In this document: positions 39,935-49,850 of the stretch, piece by piece
Layout of the letters: the number at the start of each line of letters is the position of its first letter
How positions within the stretch are numbered: the first letter of the stretch is position 1
NCBI GenBank assembly: GCA_030680175.1
Contig: JAUXWO010000030.1
Coordinates: forward strand, 1 to 64,000
Reading direction: 5' to 3'
DNA: 64,000 bases
Source of the DNA: Vicinamibacterales bacterium
Lineage (GTDB): Bacteria; Acidobacteriota; Vicinamibacteria; Vicinamibacterales; UBA2999
The notes under the pieces: generated by a model
What the model was told of the DNA's origin: nothing
The model's input: the letters and a program-made list of their open reading frames with translations, nothing else
Databases searched by the model: none
Program-made: the position numbers and the translations under genes

Positions 39935-40834
39935 TCAGGCGCGCGCCGGCCGCCGCCGCGCCGTGGGGCGCGCCGCAATCGCCGCTTCCGTGCGCGCGAT
40001 CGCCTCCTGCAGGTAGTGCTCGTCGAGTTCGATGCCGGCAAACGATACGCCGAGCCGCGCCGCCGCGACCGCCGTGCTGCCGAGGCCGAGGAAGGGGTCC
40101 ACGACCAGCCGCGTCCGCTCCCGGCCGTGGAGCTTCACGCAGTACTCCGGCAGGCGGGGCGGGAAGGTGGCCGGATGCGGCCGGTCCCGGTCGCGGCTCT
40201 GGATCGTCTCGTACGGGATGAACCACGTGTTGCCCCGGCACCGGCGTCCGCTGCCGGCGCCCTGCCACCGCGCGATGTTCGACGGGTCCTGGTACTTCAC
40301 GCCGAGGGCCTGCCGATCGAGCGTCGTGTGGCCGCCCGGGGTGAAGTGGAAGACGAACTCGTGGCAGTCGTGGAGGAACCGCGTGCTGTTGATGGGCTTG
40401 TAGTGGCCGACCGCGAGGTCATCCGCCAGGTGCGCGCGCGCACCCGCCGCCTCCTTCTCGATGGCGATCGACTTGATCCAGTGGATGATGTTCTGCAGCC
40501 GCAGGTGGGGCCGCACGGCCTGCGCCACGTCGAGCGCCGTCCACGGATCCGTGGGCTTCGCGCCGACGTTCAGGAACAGCGACCCCTGCGGCTCGAGCAC
40601 CCGCGCCACGGCGGCCGCCCACTCGCCCGTCCACGCCAGGTATTCCTCCTGGGGACGGCCGTCGTGATAGGTCCGGTACTGGACGCCCAGATTGTAGGGA
40701 GGCGAGGTGACGACCACGCTGGCCGCATCCGCGCGGAGCGACGCCAGCACCTCGACGCAGTCACCAAGATAGAAGTCGAGGCGCGTCCGGTTGGAGGCGC
40801 GCAGGGTCTTGTAGGGACGGATCTGTCGGGACAC
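39935..40834 (-). CDS. Orphan beta-class DNA methyltransferase
   Basis: This 299-aa enzyme has SAM-dependent methyltransferase motifs in beta-class order: motif IV TSPPYNLG near the N-terminus (residues about 43-50), then the target-recognition region, then motif I DPFLGLGSTAVAA (about 247-259) and FAGIELDEHY. SPPY is typical of N4-cytosine and some N6-adenine enzymes. No restriction endonuclease gene is adjacent, so it is an orphan candidate for regulation or mismatch-type marking. The recognition site cannot be read from sequence. Confidence 0.9.
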   Translation of the reverse strand: MSRQIRPYKTLRASNRTRLDFYLGDCVEVLASLRADAASVVVTSPPYNLGVQYRTYHDGRPQEEYLAWTGEWAAAVARVLEPQGSLFLNVGAKPTDPWTALDVAQAVRPHLRLQNIIHWIKSIAIEKEAAGARAHLADDLAVGHYKPINSTRFLHDCHEFVFHFTPGGHTTLDRQALGVKYQDPSNIARWQGAGSGRRCRGNTWFIPYETIQSRDRDRPHPATFPPRLPEYCVKLHGRERTRLVVDPFLGLGSTAVAAARLGVSFAGIELDEHYLQEAIARTEAAIAARPTARRRPARA

Positions 40835-40862
40835 GGGAAGGGGAATTGTACCCCGAACCCGC

Positions 40863-41084
40863 TCAGGAGGCGCGTGCCGTCAGTCCGCCCGAGAGGCCGA
40901 CGACGCGCCCGCGCGCCCGGGCCGCCTGCAGCGTGTGGTTGCGACGGTGCCCGTGCTGGTCGCAGGCCGCGCCCTTTTCCTCGACGTAGACGACCTCGCG
41001 CGTGCTCGCCACGTCGCGGTAGCGGCCGACGACGCATCCGCAGCTCATCGTGTCGAACCCCAGAATCCTGACCACGTTGCTCAT
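40863..41084 (-). CDS. Small unknown protein with a CGC motif
   Basis: This 73-aa protein starts at ATG 41084 (MSNVVRILGFDTMSCGCVVGRY). It has Cys-Gly-Cys, then YVEEKGAACDQHGHRRNH with a Cys and several His residues, suggesting a small metal-binding domain. The frame is open to 41297, but that region is GC-rich without a coding look. An 11-bp palindrome lies about 40 bp upstream (41124-41152). The function is unknown. Confidence 0.5.
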   Translation of the reverse strand: MSNVVRILGFDTMSCGCVVGRYRDVASTREVVYVEEKGAACDQHGHRRNHTLQAARARGRVVGLSGGLTARAS

Positions 41085-41123
41085 GACGCCCTCTGCCCGC
41101 ACCGGAGCAAATTCTGTACCGCG

Positions 41124-41152
41124 CGCGATCACGTGCGTATGACGTGATCGCG
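41124..41152. promoter_or_regulatory. Palindromic operator upstream of the 40863-41084 gene
   Basis: CGCGATCACGT (41124-41134) and ACGTGATCGCG (41142-41152) form perfect 11-bp arms with a 7-bp centre. The region 41085-41349 contains no gene; it also has the 12-bp palindrome aatcggccgatt at 41208-41219. Confidence 0.7.
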
Positions 41153-41349
41153 GCGACAGCCGAGGCGCGCGGCGGCCGTTGGGCATCGCCCCCGCGCTTG
41201 ACCTCTTAATCGGCCGATTGGCCGCGCGGGATGAGGGGAAAGTGGCGCGCACGCCAGCAGGACACGTGGATGCCCGACGAGCGGGGGCGCCGCGCAATTG
41301 GATCGCGGTTCAGCGAATTGGATGACACGGGGTGTCGCGCGTGTGCCAC

Positions 41350-44300
41350 TTATCGGCGGCGGAGCGTCTCCGCGAGGCCCGCACGCGCGGCCTCCGAGGC
41401 CGGATCGAGCGTCAGCGCCTCGGCGAATCGCTGCGCCGCCGCCGTCCGGTTGCCTGCCTCCATCTCGAGTGTGGCGAGGTTCGTGTAGGTCGCGGGATCA
41501 CGCGGGTCGGCGCGCAGCGAGGCGAGGAACGCCTCGCGGGCCCGGTCGCGCTCGCCGATGCTGGCCAGCGCCGCCCCCAGCAGGTTCTGGGCGCGCGCGT
41601 GGCGCGGGTTCACACGGACGACGGCCTCGGCTTCCCCTGCCGCCAGGTCCGGGCGGTTCTGCATGAAGAGCAGGGTCGCCGTGTAATAGCGCGTGACCGT
41701 GCTCTCCGGTGCGTCCTGCCGCATCCGCACGACGACCGGCTCGAGCCGCTCGACATCGCCCGCGTCGGACAGCACCGAGGCCAGCTGCTCCCAGGCGCGC
41801 CGCTGCTCCGGATACCGCTGGACCAGATCGAACGCGAGGCCGGCGGCCTCGTTGACGGCGCCCTGCGACGCCAGGAGGCGGGAGAGCGCCAGCCGCGCCT
41901 CCACCCGTGACGGATCCGCCGCCAGGCCGCGCAGAACCGACAGCGTCTCGGCCACCTGGCCGGTCGGGACGGCCGCGCGCATCAGCCCCTCGAACGCCTC
42001 GCTGTCGGTCGGGTCGAGTTCGAGTGCCTGGCGGAAGTCGCGCCAGGCCTGGCTGAACGCGCTCGCCTCGAGCATCATCGCGCCCCGGTTGCGCCAGGAC
42101 ACGGCGCCCGCGCCGTCGAGCGCGGCCTGAATCGCGGCGGGGGGCGTCGCGGTCCGGCGAAGCTCGCGCAGCACGGCGGCGTTGTCGCTCGCCTGCGCGC
42201 CGAAGATGCTGCGCGGGCCCGAGAACTCGAGGCCCACGCGGTTGTCGGTCTGGATGGTCGCGCCCGCCGCGTACCCGGCCAGCGCCGGGCCGCTGGCCAC
42301 AAACGCCGAGAGCAGGGCAAAGGGCTCGCGGACCTCGACATCGATCAGGTCCAGGGCCACCGAGGGCCGCGCCCAGTGCTCGGTGATGCCCTGCAGGCGC
42401 TCGTCGAGCGGGCCGGTGGATCCGATGAGGAGCACGTCTCCCTCACCGACGAGCCAGAGCGTGCCTTCGGGGAAGACCGAGAGGAAGGTCGCCGTGATCG
42501 AGCGGAGGTCCGCGTCGCTGATGTCGTAGGTGTGCGCCCACTGGCACAGCACGCCGCCCGGGGCCAGCCGTGCCCGCGCCGACTCGAAGAACTCGCGCGT
42601 GAAGAGCGACGCGATGCCCGCCATCCACGGATTGGACGGCTCCGAGATGATCACGTCGTACTGGGACCGCGACAGCATCAGGTGCGAGCGGCCGTCGCCC
42701 ACGATGAGCCGCGTGCGCGCATCGGCCAGCGCCCCGTGGTTCTCGGGCTCGAAGAAGCGCGAGGCGTCCACCACCTCGGGCGAGATCTCGAGCACATCGG
42801 CCTGGGCAATCGGATGCCGCAGGGCGGCGCCGAGCGTGACGCCGCTGCCAAGGCCGAGGATCCCCACGCGCTGCGGATCGGGGTGGAGCAGCAGCGGCAG
42901 GTGTGCCAGGAGCCGCTGGGTCAGCATGTCGCCGGCATTCGACGCATCCACCTTGCCGTCGATCGAAAGCGACGTCGTCCCCGCGACCTCGCGCACGGCC
43001 ACCGTCGCCGTCGCGCCCTCCCGGTAGTAGAGCAGGCGGCCGGCGGTGAGCGACGTCTCGAGGTCGAGGCCGCCGCGCGCGACGGTGGCGTACTTGTAGG
43101 CGCCGCTCGACAGCAGCGCCGCGTCCCACGACGGCAGCAGGAACCCGGGGAGGAAGACGAGGGCGGCCGCGGTCAGGCCGGCGGCCCGCGCCTGGCCCGT
43201 CACGCCCGCGGCGACGAGCAGCGCGGCCGCGCCGGCGGCGACGACCACCGTCACGACGCGCACCGTGTCGTGGAGGCCGAGCGCCGGCACCAGGACGAAC
43301 CCGGCCAGCAGGGCGCCGGCGATCGCGCCGATCGTGTTGACCGCGTAGATCAGCCCAAGATCCGACACGACCGTCTCGTCGGTTTTCGTGCCGACGGCGA
43401 CGGCAAACGGGAAGGCGGCGCCGAACGCCAGCGTCATCGGCACGAGCAGCGTGCCGACGAGCAACGCCTGCCGCGTGAGGACCGACCCGAACCCGGCGTC
43501 CGGCTGCGAGACGGCCTCGGCCATCGACAGCAGCGCCCAGTCGACACCGGCCGCGGCCGCCGCGGCCAGCGCCACCGACGCGAGCAGGCACAGCGCCAGG
43601 CCGAGCACGGGCTGCCGCGTGCGCGCGGCCACCGGCGCGGCCAGGGCCGAACCGGCCGCCAGGCCGCCGATGAACACCGCCACGATCACGCTGAAGGCGT
43701 AGGTCGTCGGGCCGAGAATCAGCGCGAGCAGGCGCGTCCAGACGACCTGCAGCGTCAGCGACGCGAAGCCGGAGACGCCGAGGCCGAGGGCGGCGATCCA
43801 CGGCAGGCCCAGCCCGCCGGTGGGGGCCGCCGCGGGCCGCTTCCGGTCCTTGGCGCCGCGCGCGACGGCAGGCACGGGCGCGGTGGCGGCGGGTGGGGCC
43901 GCCTTGGCGGCGAGCATCCACGACGCGGCGGCGGCGCTCAGGTTGATGGCGACACCGACGAGCGTCGCCCCCTGCAGGCCGAGCGCCGGCAGCAGAACGA
44001 AGCCGGCCAGGAGCGCACCGAGCGCGGCGCCGATGGTGTTGACGGCATAGAGGCGTCCCGCGTCGCCGGCGGCCCGCGCCGCGTTCGGCACCGCCCAGCG
44101 CGACGCGATCGGGAAGGTCGCGCCCATCGCCGCCGCCGGCAGCGCCACGAGCACGAGGCTCGACACGAGCCGGATCACCGGGAAGGCAAGGCTTGGATTG
44201 CCATCCGCGTAGGTGGCGACGAGCAGCGGCTGCAGCAGCCGCAGCTCGAGCGGCAGCAGCAGCGCGAGGACGGCGATGGCCACCTCGAGCCCCGCGTAAA

Positions 44301-44517
44301 CGCGCAGGGCGCCGGCCGGCGTGAGGCGCCCCCCGACATGCCCGCCCGCCGCCGACCCGATCGCGAGTCCGCCCATGAAGGCGGCGAGCACCGTGCTGGC
44401 CGCCGCGATGCCGTGCCCCATCTGCAGGGTCAGCAGGCGTGTCCAGGTGACTTCGTAGATGAGGGCCGCGGCGCCCGACGCGCCGTAGATCAGGAGGAAG
44501 AGACGCCCGGCATGCAT
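41350..44517 (-). CDS. MFS-type / spermidine-synthase-like / TPR fusion protein
   Basis: This 1055-aa protein has about 14-16 hydrophobic helices in two duplicated blocks (both containing the sequence YAVNTIGA), as in fused MFS/spermidine-synthase proteins. A Rossmann-like spermidine-synthase-type domain follows (about 520-760; ILGLGSGVTLGAALRHP, VIISEPSNPWMAGIASLFTREFF). A C-terminal TPR array (about 800-1050; WRDFRQALELDPTDSEAFEGL and later units) ends the protein. The catalytic Asp and acidic residues of true spermidine synthase are uncertain here. Such fusions are common in Acidobacteriota; the reaction is unknown and polyamine synthesis is not demonstrated. Confidence 0.88.
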   Translation of the reverse strand: MHAGRLFLLIYGASGAAALIYEVTWTRLLTLQMGHGIAAASTVLAAFMGGLAIGSAAGGHVGGRLTPAGALRVYAGLEVAIAVLALLLPLELRLLQPLLVATYADGNPSLAFPVIRLVSSLVLVALPAAAMGATFPIASRWAVPNAARAAGDAGRLYAVNTIGAALGALLAGFVLLPALGLQGATLVGVAINLSAAAASWMLAAKAAPPAATAPVPAVARGAKDRKRPAAAPTGGLGLPWIAALGLGVSGFASLTLQVVWTRLLALILGPTTYAFSVIVAVFIGGLAAGSALAAPVAARTRQPVLGLALCLLASVALAAAAAAGVDWALLSMAEAVSQPDAGFGSVLTRQALLVGTLLVPMTLAFGAAFPFAVAVGTKTDETVVSDLGLIYAVNTIGAIAGALLAGFVLVPALGLHDTVRVVTVVVAAGAAALLVAAGVTGQARAAGLTAAALVFLPGFLLPSWDAALLSSGAYKYATVARGGLDLETSLTAGRLLYYREGATATVAVREVAGTTSLSIDGKVDASNAGDMLTQRLLAHLPLLLHPDPQRVGILGLGSGVTLGAALRHPIAQADVLEISPEVVDASRFFEPENHGALADARTRLIVGDGRSHLMLSRSQYDVIISEPSNPWMAGIASLFTREFFESARARLAPGGVLCQWAHTYDISDADLRSITATFLSVFPEGTLWLVGEGDVLLIGSTGPLDERLQGITEHWARPSVALDLIDVEVREPFALLSAFVASGPALAGYAAGATIQTDNRVGLEFSGPRSIFGAQASDNAAVLRELRRTATPPAAIQAALDGAGAVSWRNRGAMMLEASAFSQAWRDFRQALELDPTDSEAFEGLMRAAVPTGQVAETLSVLRGLAADPSRVEARLALSRLLASQGAVNEAAGLAFDLVQRYPEQRRAWEQLASVLSDAGDVERLEPVVVRMRQDAPESTVTRYYTATLLFMQNRPDLAAGEAEAVVRVNPRHARAQNLLGAALASIGERDRAREAFLASLRADPRDPATYTNLATLEMEAGNRTAAAQRFAEALTLDPASEAARAGLAETLRRR

Positions 44518-44559
44518 TGCGGGGGAGTTTATCAGAGGCCTCGCGCCAATCGCGTGTGG

Positions 44560-46518
44560 CTACGGCGTGGCGCGTGGCCGGTAGAGCGTGTAGGGCCACG
44601 ACTCGGCGAGGGGCTCGAGTGCGAACGCCGCCTGGGCGAAGGTGATGAGGGCGGGCGAGGCGCGCGTGTGGTCAATCACGACGTAACCGACCCGGGCACG
44701 TTCGATGAACCCTGGTCCCCGCGTGATCAGGGCGGCCTCGCGATCGGCCTCGAGCGTGCCGCCTTCGCTGAGCGTCAGCAGTCCGTCCACGGTGGGCCGG
44801 GCTTCGCGAAGCGCGTCCACTTCCTTGCGTGAGATGCGTGACAGGTAGCCGCCAATCACCGACTTGCCGTGCGTCGTCTGATGAAACTGGGTGCGCGCGC
44901 TGAAGTTGCCGACCGAGAGTGTGCCATCGCGGAACCCGAACGGCAGCTCGAGCACGCGGACGTCGCGCGGATCGGCCGCCACGGCACGGAAGAAGTCCGG
45001 GATACTCGCCGGGAACAGCGGCCGGGGCGCAGGCCAGAGTTCGAAGACGAGCGCGGCCGCGGCCGTGGCGACCACGAGGCGCCGCCGCTCGGGCCACCTT
45101 CGTCCGAGGGCGACGATCGCCCCGGCGAGCAGGACCGCCAGCCCCAGCGCTGCGACGATGGCGAAGCGTGACGGGGTGCGCGCCGCGCCGACGATGGGCA
45201 GGTACCGCAGGAGCGCCCAGGGGCCGGGCACGTAGGTGTTGACGCCGGCCACATGCACGAAGGGCCCGAGGGCGAGCAAGGCGAAGCCCGCGGACATCCA
45301 GATCCACGCCGCTTGCGGGCGGAAGCCGGCGCGTGCAACCGCCAGCGCGACGGCCGCCAGCGCCACGAGGCTGAAGGCCGCCGTGGACTCGACGAAGACG
45401 GTTGGGGCGGCCGCGAAGGCGTCGCCGAGCAGACCCCGGACAAGCGGGTGATTGGGGTTCGGGTCGAAGAACGCGAGCAGGTCGACACCGGGCGGGCTGC
45501 TCCGCCAGGGGATCGGCGGCGTGAGCGGGTTGCCCTTCACCGCCTCGCCCGCGACCGCGACGAGCACCGGCGTCAAGGGCACCGCGCACGCGGCGGCCGC
45601 GACCGTTGAGAAGCGAGCCAGGTGCGGCAGTGCCGAGACGTTGGCCGTCACGCGCGGATGCACGTGCACGACCAGGCGCAGCAGCGCCAGCGCGGTCAGG
45701 ACCATCACCGGGGTGTACAACCCACGCACGCTGATGCCGATTCCAAGCACCTCGACCCGGGTGCCCCGTCCGAACAGCAGGCCGGCGATCAGGCCGGCCG
45801 TCACCACCAGCAGCAGGTCGAGCGCCCAGGTCCACCGCGTGCGCATGACGCGTGGGCGCACGCTGACACGCAGCGCCACCGTGGCCAGATAGCCTACCGT
45901 GAGGATCAGGCAGAAGACCGCGTAGTAGACGTCGCAGAACGCCGCCCACGCCATGCACGCGCCTGCGAGTGCGGCATCGCGCCTCCGTCCAGTGCGGTGC
46001 GCGCGCATGAGACACAGAAGGAAGGCCGGGAGCGGGGCGGCGGCCACGAGGCTCATGTGCCCGGTGCTGCGCGCAACGAGGACCGGCGCCCACGCGAACG
46101 CCAGCCCGGCCAGCCACGCTTCCGCCGTGCCGCCCCACACGTGCCTGGCGAGCAGGAACATCAGGTACGCCGTGAGCACGCTGATGGCCAGATAGACCGT
46201 GTTGAACGTCGCGACGACCCCGAGCCACGGGATCAGGGGCAGGGCCAGCAGGTTCAGGAACGCCGTGTAGTTGTGTTGCGCGAGGCTGGTGCGCTGGCTG
46301 AGCGAGAGGATCTGGTCGGTCGACAGCGGGCTGCGGCCTTCGACGAGGGCCTCGTGCTGGAACACCCACTGGTTCCAGACGTAGACGCCCGTGTCGCCCC
46401 CGGGATCACCCGGCAGGTGGGTGAACAGGTGCAGTGACAGCGGCCACGTGAACACCACCGCGGCGCACACGTAGCCGAGCACGACGCCGAGGTGGGGGAG
46501 CCACGCACGTCGAATCAT
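44560..46518 (-). CDS. Polytopic membrane protein, GT-C-like
   Basis: This 652-aa protein has about 11-12 membrane helices. Near the N-terminus is LPGDPGGDTGVYVWNQWVFQHEAL, with an acidic pair after the first TM as in GT-C glycosyltransferases, and HNYTAFLNLLALPLIPWLG. The last ~170 residues are soluble. The layout resembles YfhO/DUF2079-like and related lipid-linked sugar transferases. The substrate is unknown. It lies 42 bp upstream of the fusion gene on the same strand and is probably co-transcribed. Confidence 0.75.
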   Translation of the reverse strand: MIRRAWLPHLGVVLGYVCAAVVFTWPLSLHLFTHLPGDPGGDTGVYVWNQWVFQHEALVEGRSPLSTDQILSLSQRTSLAQHNYTAFLNLLALPLIPWLGVVATFNTVYLAISVLTAYLMFLLARHVWGGTAEAWLAGLAFAWAPVLVARSTGHMSLVAAAPLPAFLLCLMRAHRTGRRRDAALAGACMAWAAFCDVYYAVFCLILTVGYLATVALRVSVRPRVMRTRWTWALDLLLVVTAGLIAGLLFGRGTRVEVLGIGISVRGLYTPVMVLTALALLRLVVHVHPRVTANVSALPHLARFSTVAAAACAVPLTPVLVAVAGEAVKGNPLTPPIPWRSSPPGVDLLAFFDPNPNHPLVRGLLGDAFAAAPTVFVESTAAFSLVALAAVALAVARAGFRPQAAWIWMSAGFALLALGPFVHVAGVNTYVPGPWALLRYLPIVGAARTPSRFAIVAALGLAVLLAGAIVALGRRWPERRRLVVATAAAALVFELWPAPRPLFPASIPDFFRAVAADPRDVRVLELPFGFRDGTLSVGNFSARTQFHQTTHGKSVIGGYLSRISRKEVDALREARPTVDGLLTLSEGGTLEADREAALITRGPGFIERARVGYVVIDHTRASPALITFAQAAFALEPLAESWPYTLYRPRATP

Positions 46519-46580
46519 GGCAGGCTGGGCGGGCCAACTCTACCATAGCCGCACGCGCGCACCCCGCCTGAAAACTGCAA

Positions 46581-46614
46581 CAGGGGGTGGCCGCCTGCCG
46601 GCGGCCACCCCCTG
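46581..46614. terminator. Terminator hairpin downstream of the second TonB receptor
   Basis: cagggggtggccgcc (46581-46595) and ggcggccaccccctg (46600-46614) form a perfect 15-bp stem with a 4-base loop. On the plus side it is preceded by gaaaactgcaac. It lies between two minus-strand genes and most likely ends the TonB receptor transcript. Confidence 0.8.
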
Positions 46615-46674
46615 CCCTTCGTGATCTTCGTCTCGTCCCGCCGTAGCGGCCTTCGGCCGCGGAGGCGGACGTGA

Positions 46675-49518
46675 CTAGAAGTCGACGCGCAGCCCGAACC
46701 GGACGATGCGCGGGTCGAGGATGCCGAGCACCTCGCGGTAGTTCACCGTCGTCACGCGCAGGCTGGTGACGGGGTTGCTGTTCATGGCGTTGAAGATGTC
46801 GATCATGCCGGTCATCCGCGCCCCGCGGATCCGGAACGACTTGTCGAGGCGGAAGTCCAGGATCGAGACCGTCGGGTAGCGGTTGGTCGTCACCGCCTCG
46901 ACGCGAACCGTCTGCGTCGCATCACCCGGGAAGTTCTGGCTGATCGTGCGGCCGTAGTTTTCGCCGCTCTGCACCTTCCAGGAGGTGGACACGCCGACAT
47001 CGAACGGCATCGTGTAGCGCGCCACGATCTTGTAGTTCCAGGTCGTGGACGTCTCGATGCCGTTGTCGCCGAAGAGGCGCCGCGCCGGCCGGTAGGCGAG
47101 CGCGCTCGTCAGGCGCCCGTAGCCGGTCGTGTCGTGGAGCATCGTCGACCACGTGTAGCCGGCCGAGGCGAGCAGCATCCAGTTGCCCCGGAAGCGGCGG
47201 TTCACCGCGCCCTCCACCGTGTGGAAGTCCGCGTCCATGCCGTCGGGGTTGGTGAACACGCGGTCCGACCCGATGCCGCCCGGACGGTCGAACGTCTGGA
47301 ACGTCTGGCCGCCGAACGTGTCGTTGATGGTGAACGGCACGGTGTAGGTCGGTGTGCGGACGGCGTCGATCTCCGCCCAGAAGTCCCGCATGTTCTTGTA
47401 GACGTACGACACGCGGCCCGACAGGCCCTCGAGCAGTTCGTGCTCGACGTTGGCCGACAGCTCCGTCCCGTACGGCCGCTTCAGGTCGCGGTCGATCCGG
47501 ACGAAGCCGGCGCCGCCGACGGTCGAGACGAGATTGCCGAGCTCTTCGGGACCGTCCAGCAGGCGGTTGCCGTTGAGATCCCGGAACTGGTAGCGCAGCT
47601 GCGCGCGGCCGACCGGGTTCTCCAGATCGGCCAGCGTGTCGGCCGAGTTGAAGTTGAACTTGCCCCAGAAGACCTTGAGCACCGTCCGCTGGTTGCCGGT
47701 CAGGTCGTAGGCGAAGCCAATGCGCGGCGCGAACGACGTCGTCTCGGCGACGGTGCGTGCCGCGACGGTCTGCGGCGCGACAAACGCCCGGTACGCGGGG
47801 TTCGTCCAGTTGGCGAGCATCGGGTGGCCGTTCGGCGTGAACTCCTGATCCGGCCAGCCGTCCCGGTAGTACTCGATGCGCGCACCGAGGTTGACCGTCA
47901 GGCGCGGCGACATCTTCCACGTGTCGCTGATGAAGCCGGCGTGGTAGACGACGTCGTTGATGCCGGTCACCGGCGTGTTGTACAGGTCCACCTGGTTGGT
48001 GGCGCCGTTGGTGTCGCGATAGAAGATGTCGAACGGCTGGTCGCGGAAGAGGCTGCGGCGATCCCGCTTCCAGTCGTAGCCGAACTTCAAGTCGTGGCTG
48101 CCGCCCCACCCGTCCTTGAAGTACGAGACGTTGACGTAGACCTGCGGCTTGTAGCGCTTCTGGTCCTGGTAGCTGTCGTTGGCGCCGCCGTCGAACCGGA
48201 CGTTGCTGGCCGTGTCGATACGGCCGGGGCCCCACGGGCCGTCATACAACCCGAAGTCGCGGGTCGGGCGCAGCGGGAAGAAGTTGTACCAGTTGCCCGC
48301 CAGCACGTCGACGAACGCGCGGCTGCCGAGGACGCTCGTCCACTGGAACTTCCACGGGTAGTTGCGCGAGCTCTGATAAAGCGCGGCGCTCACCGGGACG
48401 TTCGGGCCGAGGTCGCGCAGATCCTGCAGCTTCTCGCGCTTGTTCAGGAAGCCGATGAACTGGTTGTTGCGCGTCACCTGCCAGGTGCCCTTGAAGGTGT
48501 ACTTGTTGGACAGCTTGGAGCGCGCCAGCTCGTCGGCGCCGAAGATCACTTTGTACTGGTCGTTCAGGCGCCAGCTCGTGAAGAACCACGCTTTGCCCTT
48601 GTAGAGCGGCCCGCCCAGGTTGAAGTTGATGTCGTACTGCCGATCGATCGGATTGCCGCGTCTGAGTGCGTTCCTGACGTAGTACCCGTCCTCGTTCGGC
48701 GTGTTGGACGTCTTCAGGTAATCCGGGACGTTGTCGGTGATCGTGGCGTCGCCTTCCCAGTCGCTGTACCAGTTGCCGGTGAGGCGATCACCGCCCGACT
48801 TGACGCTGATGCTCATCGACGCGCCGCCCGCGAAGCTCTCGGCGCTGTTGCCGGCGCCGCCGATCTGGAACTCCTCGAAGCTGCCGAAGTCGAAGTAGCC
48901 GGCGTTGGCCGCCGTGCCCTCCGTCGTGTCGATGCCCTCGAGCTTCGTCTGGTTCTGCGTGTCGAAGCCGTAGGTGCGGAAGCCGGTCTGCACGCCGGTG
49001 CGCGAGCCGCCGACGTCATACGAGGTCATCTGCATGCCGGGCGACTGGGACATCGCGGCCCAGATGTCGCGCGCGTTCGGGATCTCCGTCAGCAGCTCCT
49101 TCGTGAAGTTGGTGCCGAGCGTCGTCGTCGAGGTATCGACGACGGGCGACTCGCCCGTGACCGTGACGGTCTCCTGCAGGGTGGCGACCTGCATCTGCAT
49201 GTCGACCGTCAGGGTCGTGTTGATGAGCACGCGAATGCCCTCGCGGCGCAGGGTGTTGAACCCCGGCAGTTCGAAGGTGATGCTGTAGGTGCCGGGGGGG
49301 AGCGCGAGGAAGCGGTAGCTGCCGTCGGCGCTGCTGACCTGCACCTGGGGCTGAATCAAGGCCGGGCTTTCGGCCGTGACGGTGACGCCCGGGAGCACCG
49401 CTCCCGTATCGTCAGACACCGTGCCGTTGAGCCGGCCACGGAAGTCCTGTGCGCTCGCCGGCACTGCGAGAAGCAGCGCCACGAGACACAGGCATAACGT
49501 CGACATCCTGTTCCTCAT
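46675..49518 (-). CDS. TonB-dependent receptor (CarboxypepD_reg type)
   Basis: This ~947-aa outer-membrane protein has a signal peptide (LCLCLVALLLAVPASAQ), a carboxypeptidase-regulatory domain (LNGTVSDDTGAVLPGVTVTA and GSYRFLALPPGTYSITF) and a plug (EIPNARDIWAAMSQSPGMQM). A barrel ends in RIVRFGLRVDF. It is shorter than the receptor at 25226-29071 and not a close copy. ATG 49518 lies nine bases after a cggagg site. The neighbouring M20 peptidase is divergent, so peptides are a possible but unproven ligand. Confidence 0.9.
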   Translation of the reverse strand: MRNRMSTLCLCLVALLLAVPASAQDFRGRLNGTVSDDTGAVLPGVTVTAESPALIQPQVQVSSADGSYRFLALPPGTYSITFELPGFNTLRREGIRVLINTTLTVDMQMQVATLQETVTVTGESPVVDTSTTTLGTNFTKELLTEIPNARDIWAAMSQSPGMQMTSYDVGGSRTGVQTGFRTYGFDTQNQTKLEGIDTTEGTAANAGYFDFGSFEEFQIGGAGNSAESFAGGASMSISVKSGGDRLTGNWYSDWEGDATITDNVPDYLKTSNTPNEDGYYVRNALRRGNPIDRQYDINFNLGGPLYKGKAWFFTSWRLNDQYKVIFGADELARSKLSNKYTFKGTWQVTRNNQFIGFLNKREKLQDLRDLGPNVPVSAALYQSSRNYPWKFQWTSVLGSRAFVDVLAGNWYNFFPLRPTRDFGLYDGPWGPGRIDTASNVRFDGGANDSYQDQKRYKPQVYVNVSYFKDGWGGSHDLKFGYDWKRDRRSLFRDQPFDIFYRDTNGATNQVDLYNTPVTGINDVVYHAGFISDTWKMSPRLTVNLGARIEYYRDGWPDQEFTPNGHPMLANWTNPAYRAFVAPQTVAARTVAETTSFAPRIGFAYDLTGNQRTVLKVFWGKFNFNSADTLADLENPVGRAQLRYQFRDLNGNRLLDGPEELGNLVSTVGGAGFVRIDRDLKRPYGTELSANVEHELLEGLSGRVSYVYKNMRDFWAEIDAVRTPTYTVPFTINDTFGGQTFQTFDRPGGIGSDRVFTNPDGMDADFHTVEGAVNRRFRGNWMLLASAGYTWSTMLHDTTGYGRLTSALAYRPARRLFGDNGIETSTTWNYKIVARYTMPFDVGVSTSWKVQSGENYGRTISQNFPGDATQTVRVEAVTTNRYPTVSILDFRLDKSFRIRGARMTGMIDIFNAMNSNPVTSLRVTTVNYREVLGILDPRIVRFGLRVDF

Positions 49519-49850
49519 CTCCAAAATCCTCCGCAAAACAACCGAGAGTTACCGCCGAACGAACGCCGGGACGCGAGCGCACACGGGAGCTGTCGAACGT
49601 GACGGATGCAGATGACTGCCTGAATGTGAAGATGCGACTAACGGGACGTGACGCATGGGGTGCCCGCCACGGAGGGCGGCACCGGACATTCATTTCAAAC
49701 TTCCGGACCTGGCGCACTGCCGGGCTTGGCGCGAGATGGTATGCGCAGCCGAGCTGGTTTGCAAGCAAATGTCACGGGCTGCAAGTGAATGTGTGCAGTC
49801 ATCAGGACCGAACGGTGGGTCGGGTACCGGGTGGCGTAGAATGGGCCGCC
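49519..49850. other. 332-bp divergent intergenic region
   Basis: This is a gene-free region between the TonB receptor and the M20 peptidase. Apart from a candidate -10 (TAGAAT at 49837-49842) close to the peptidase start and a small inverted repeat tttgcaagcaaa (about 49759-49770), I see no clear operator or RNA structure. Long frames crossing it are shadows. Confidence 0.5.
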
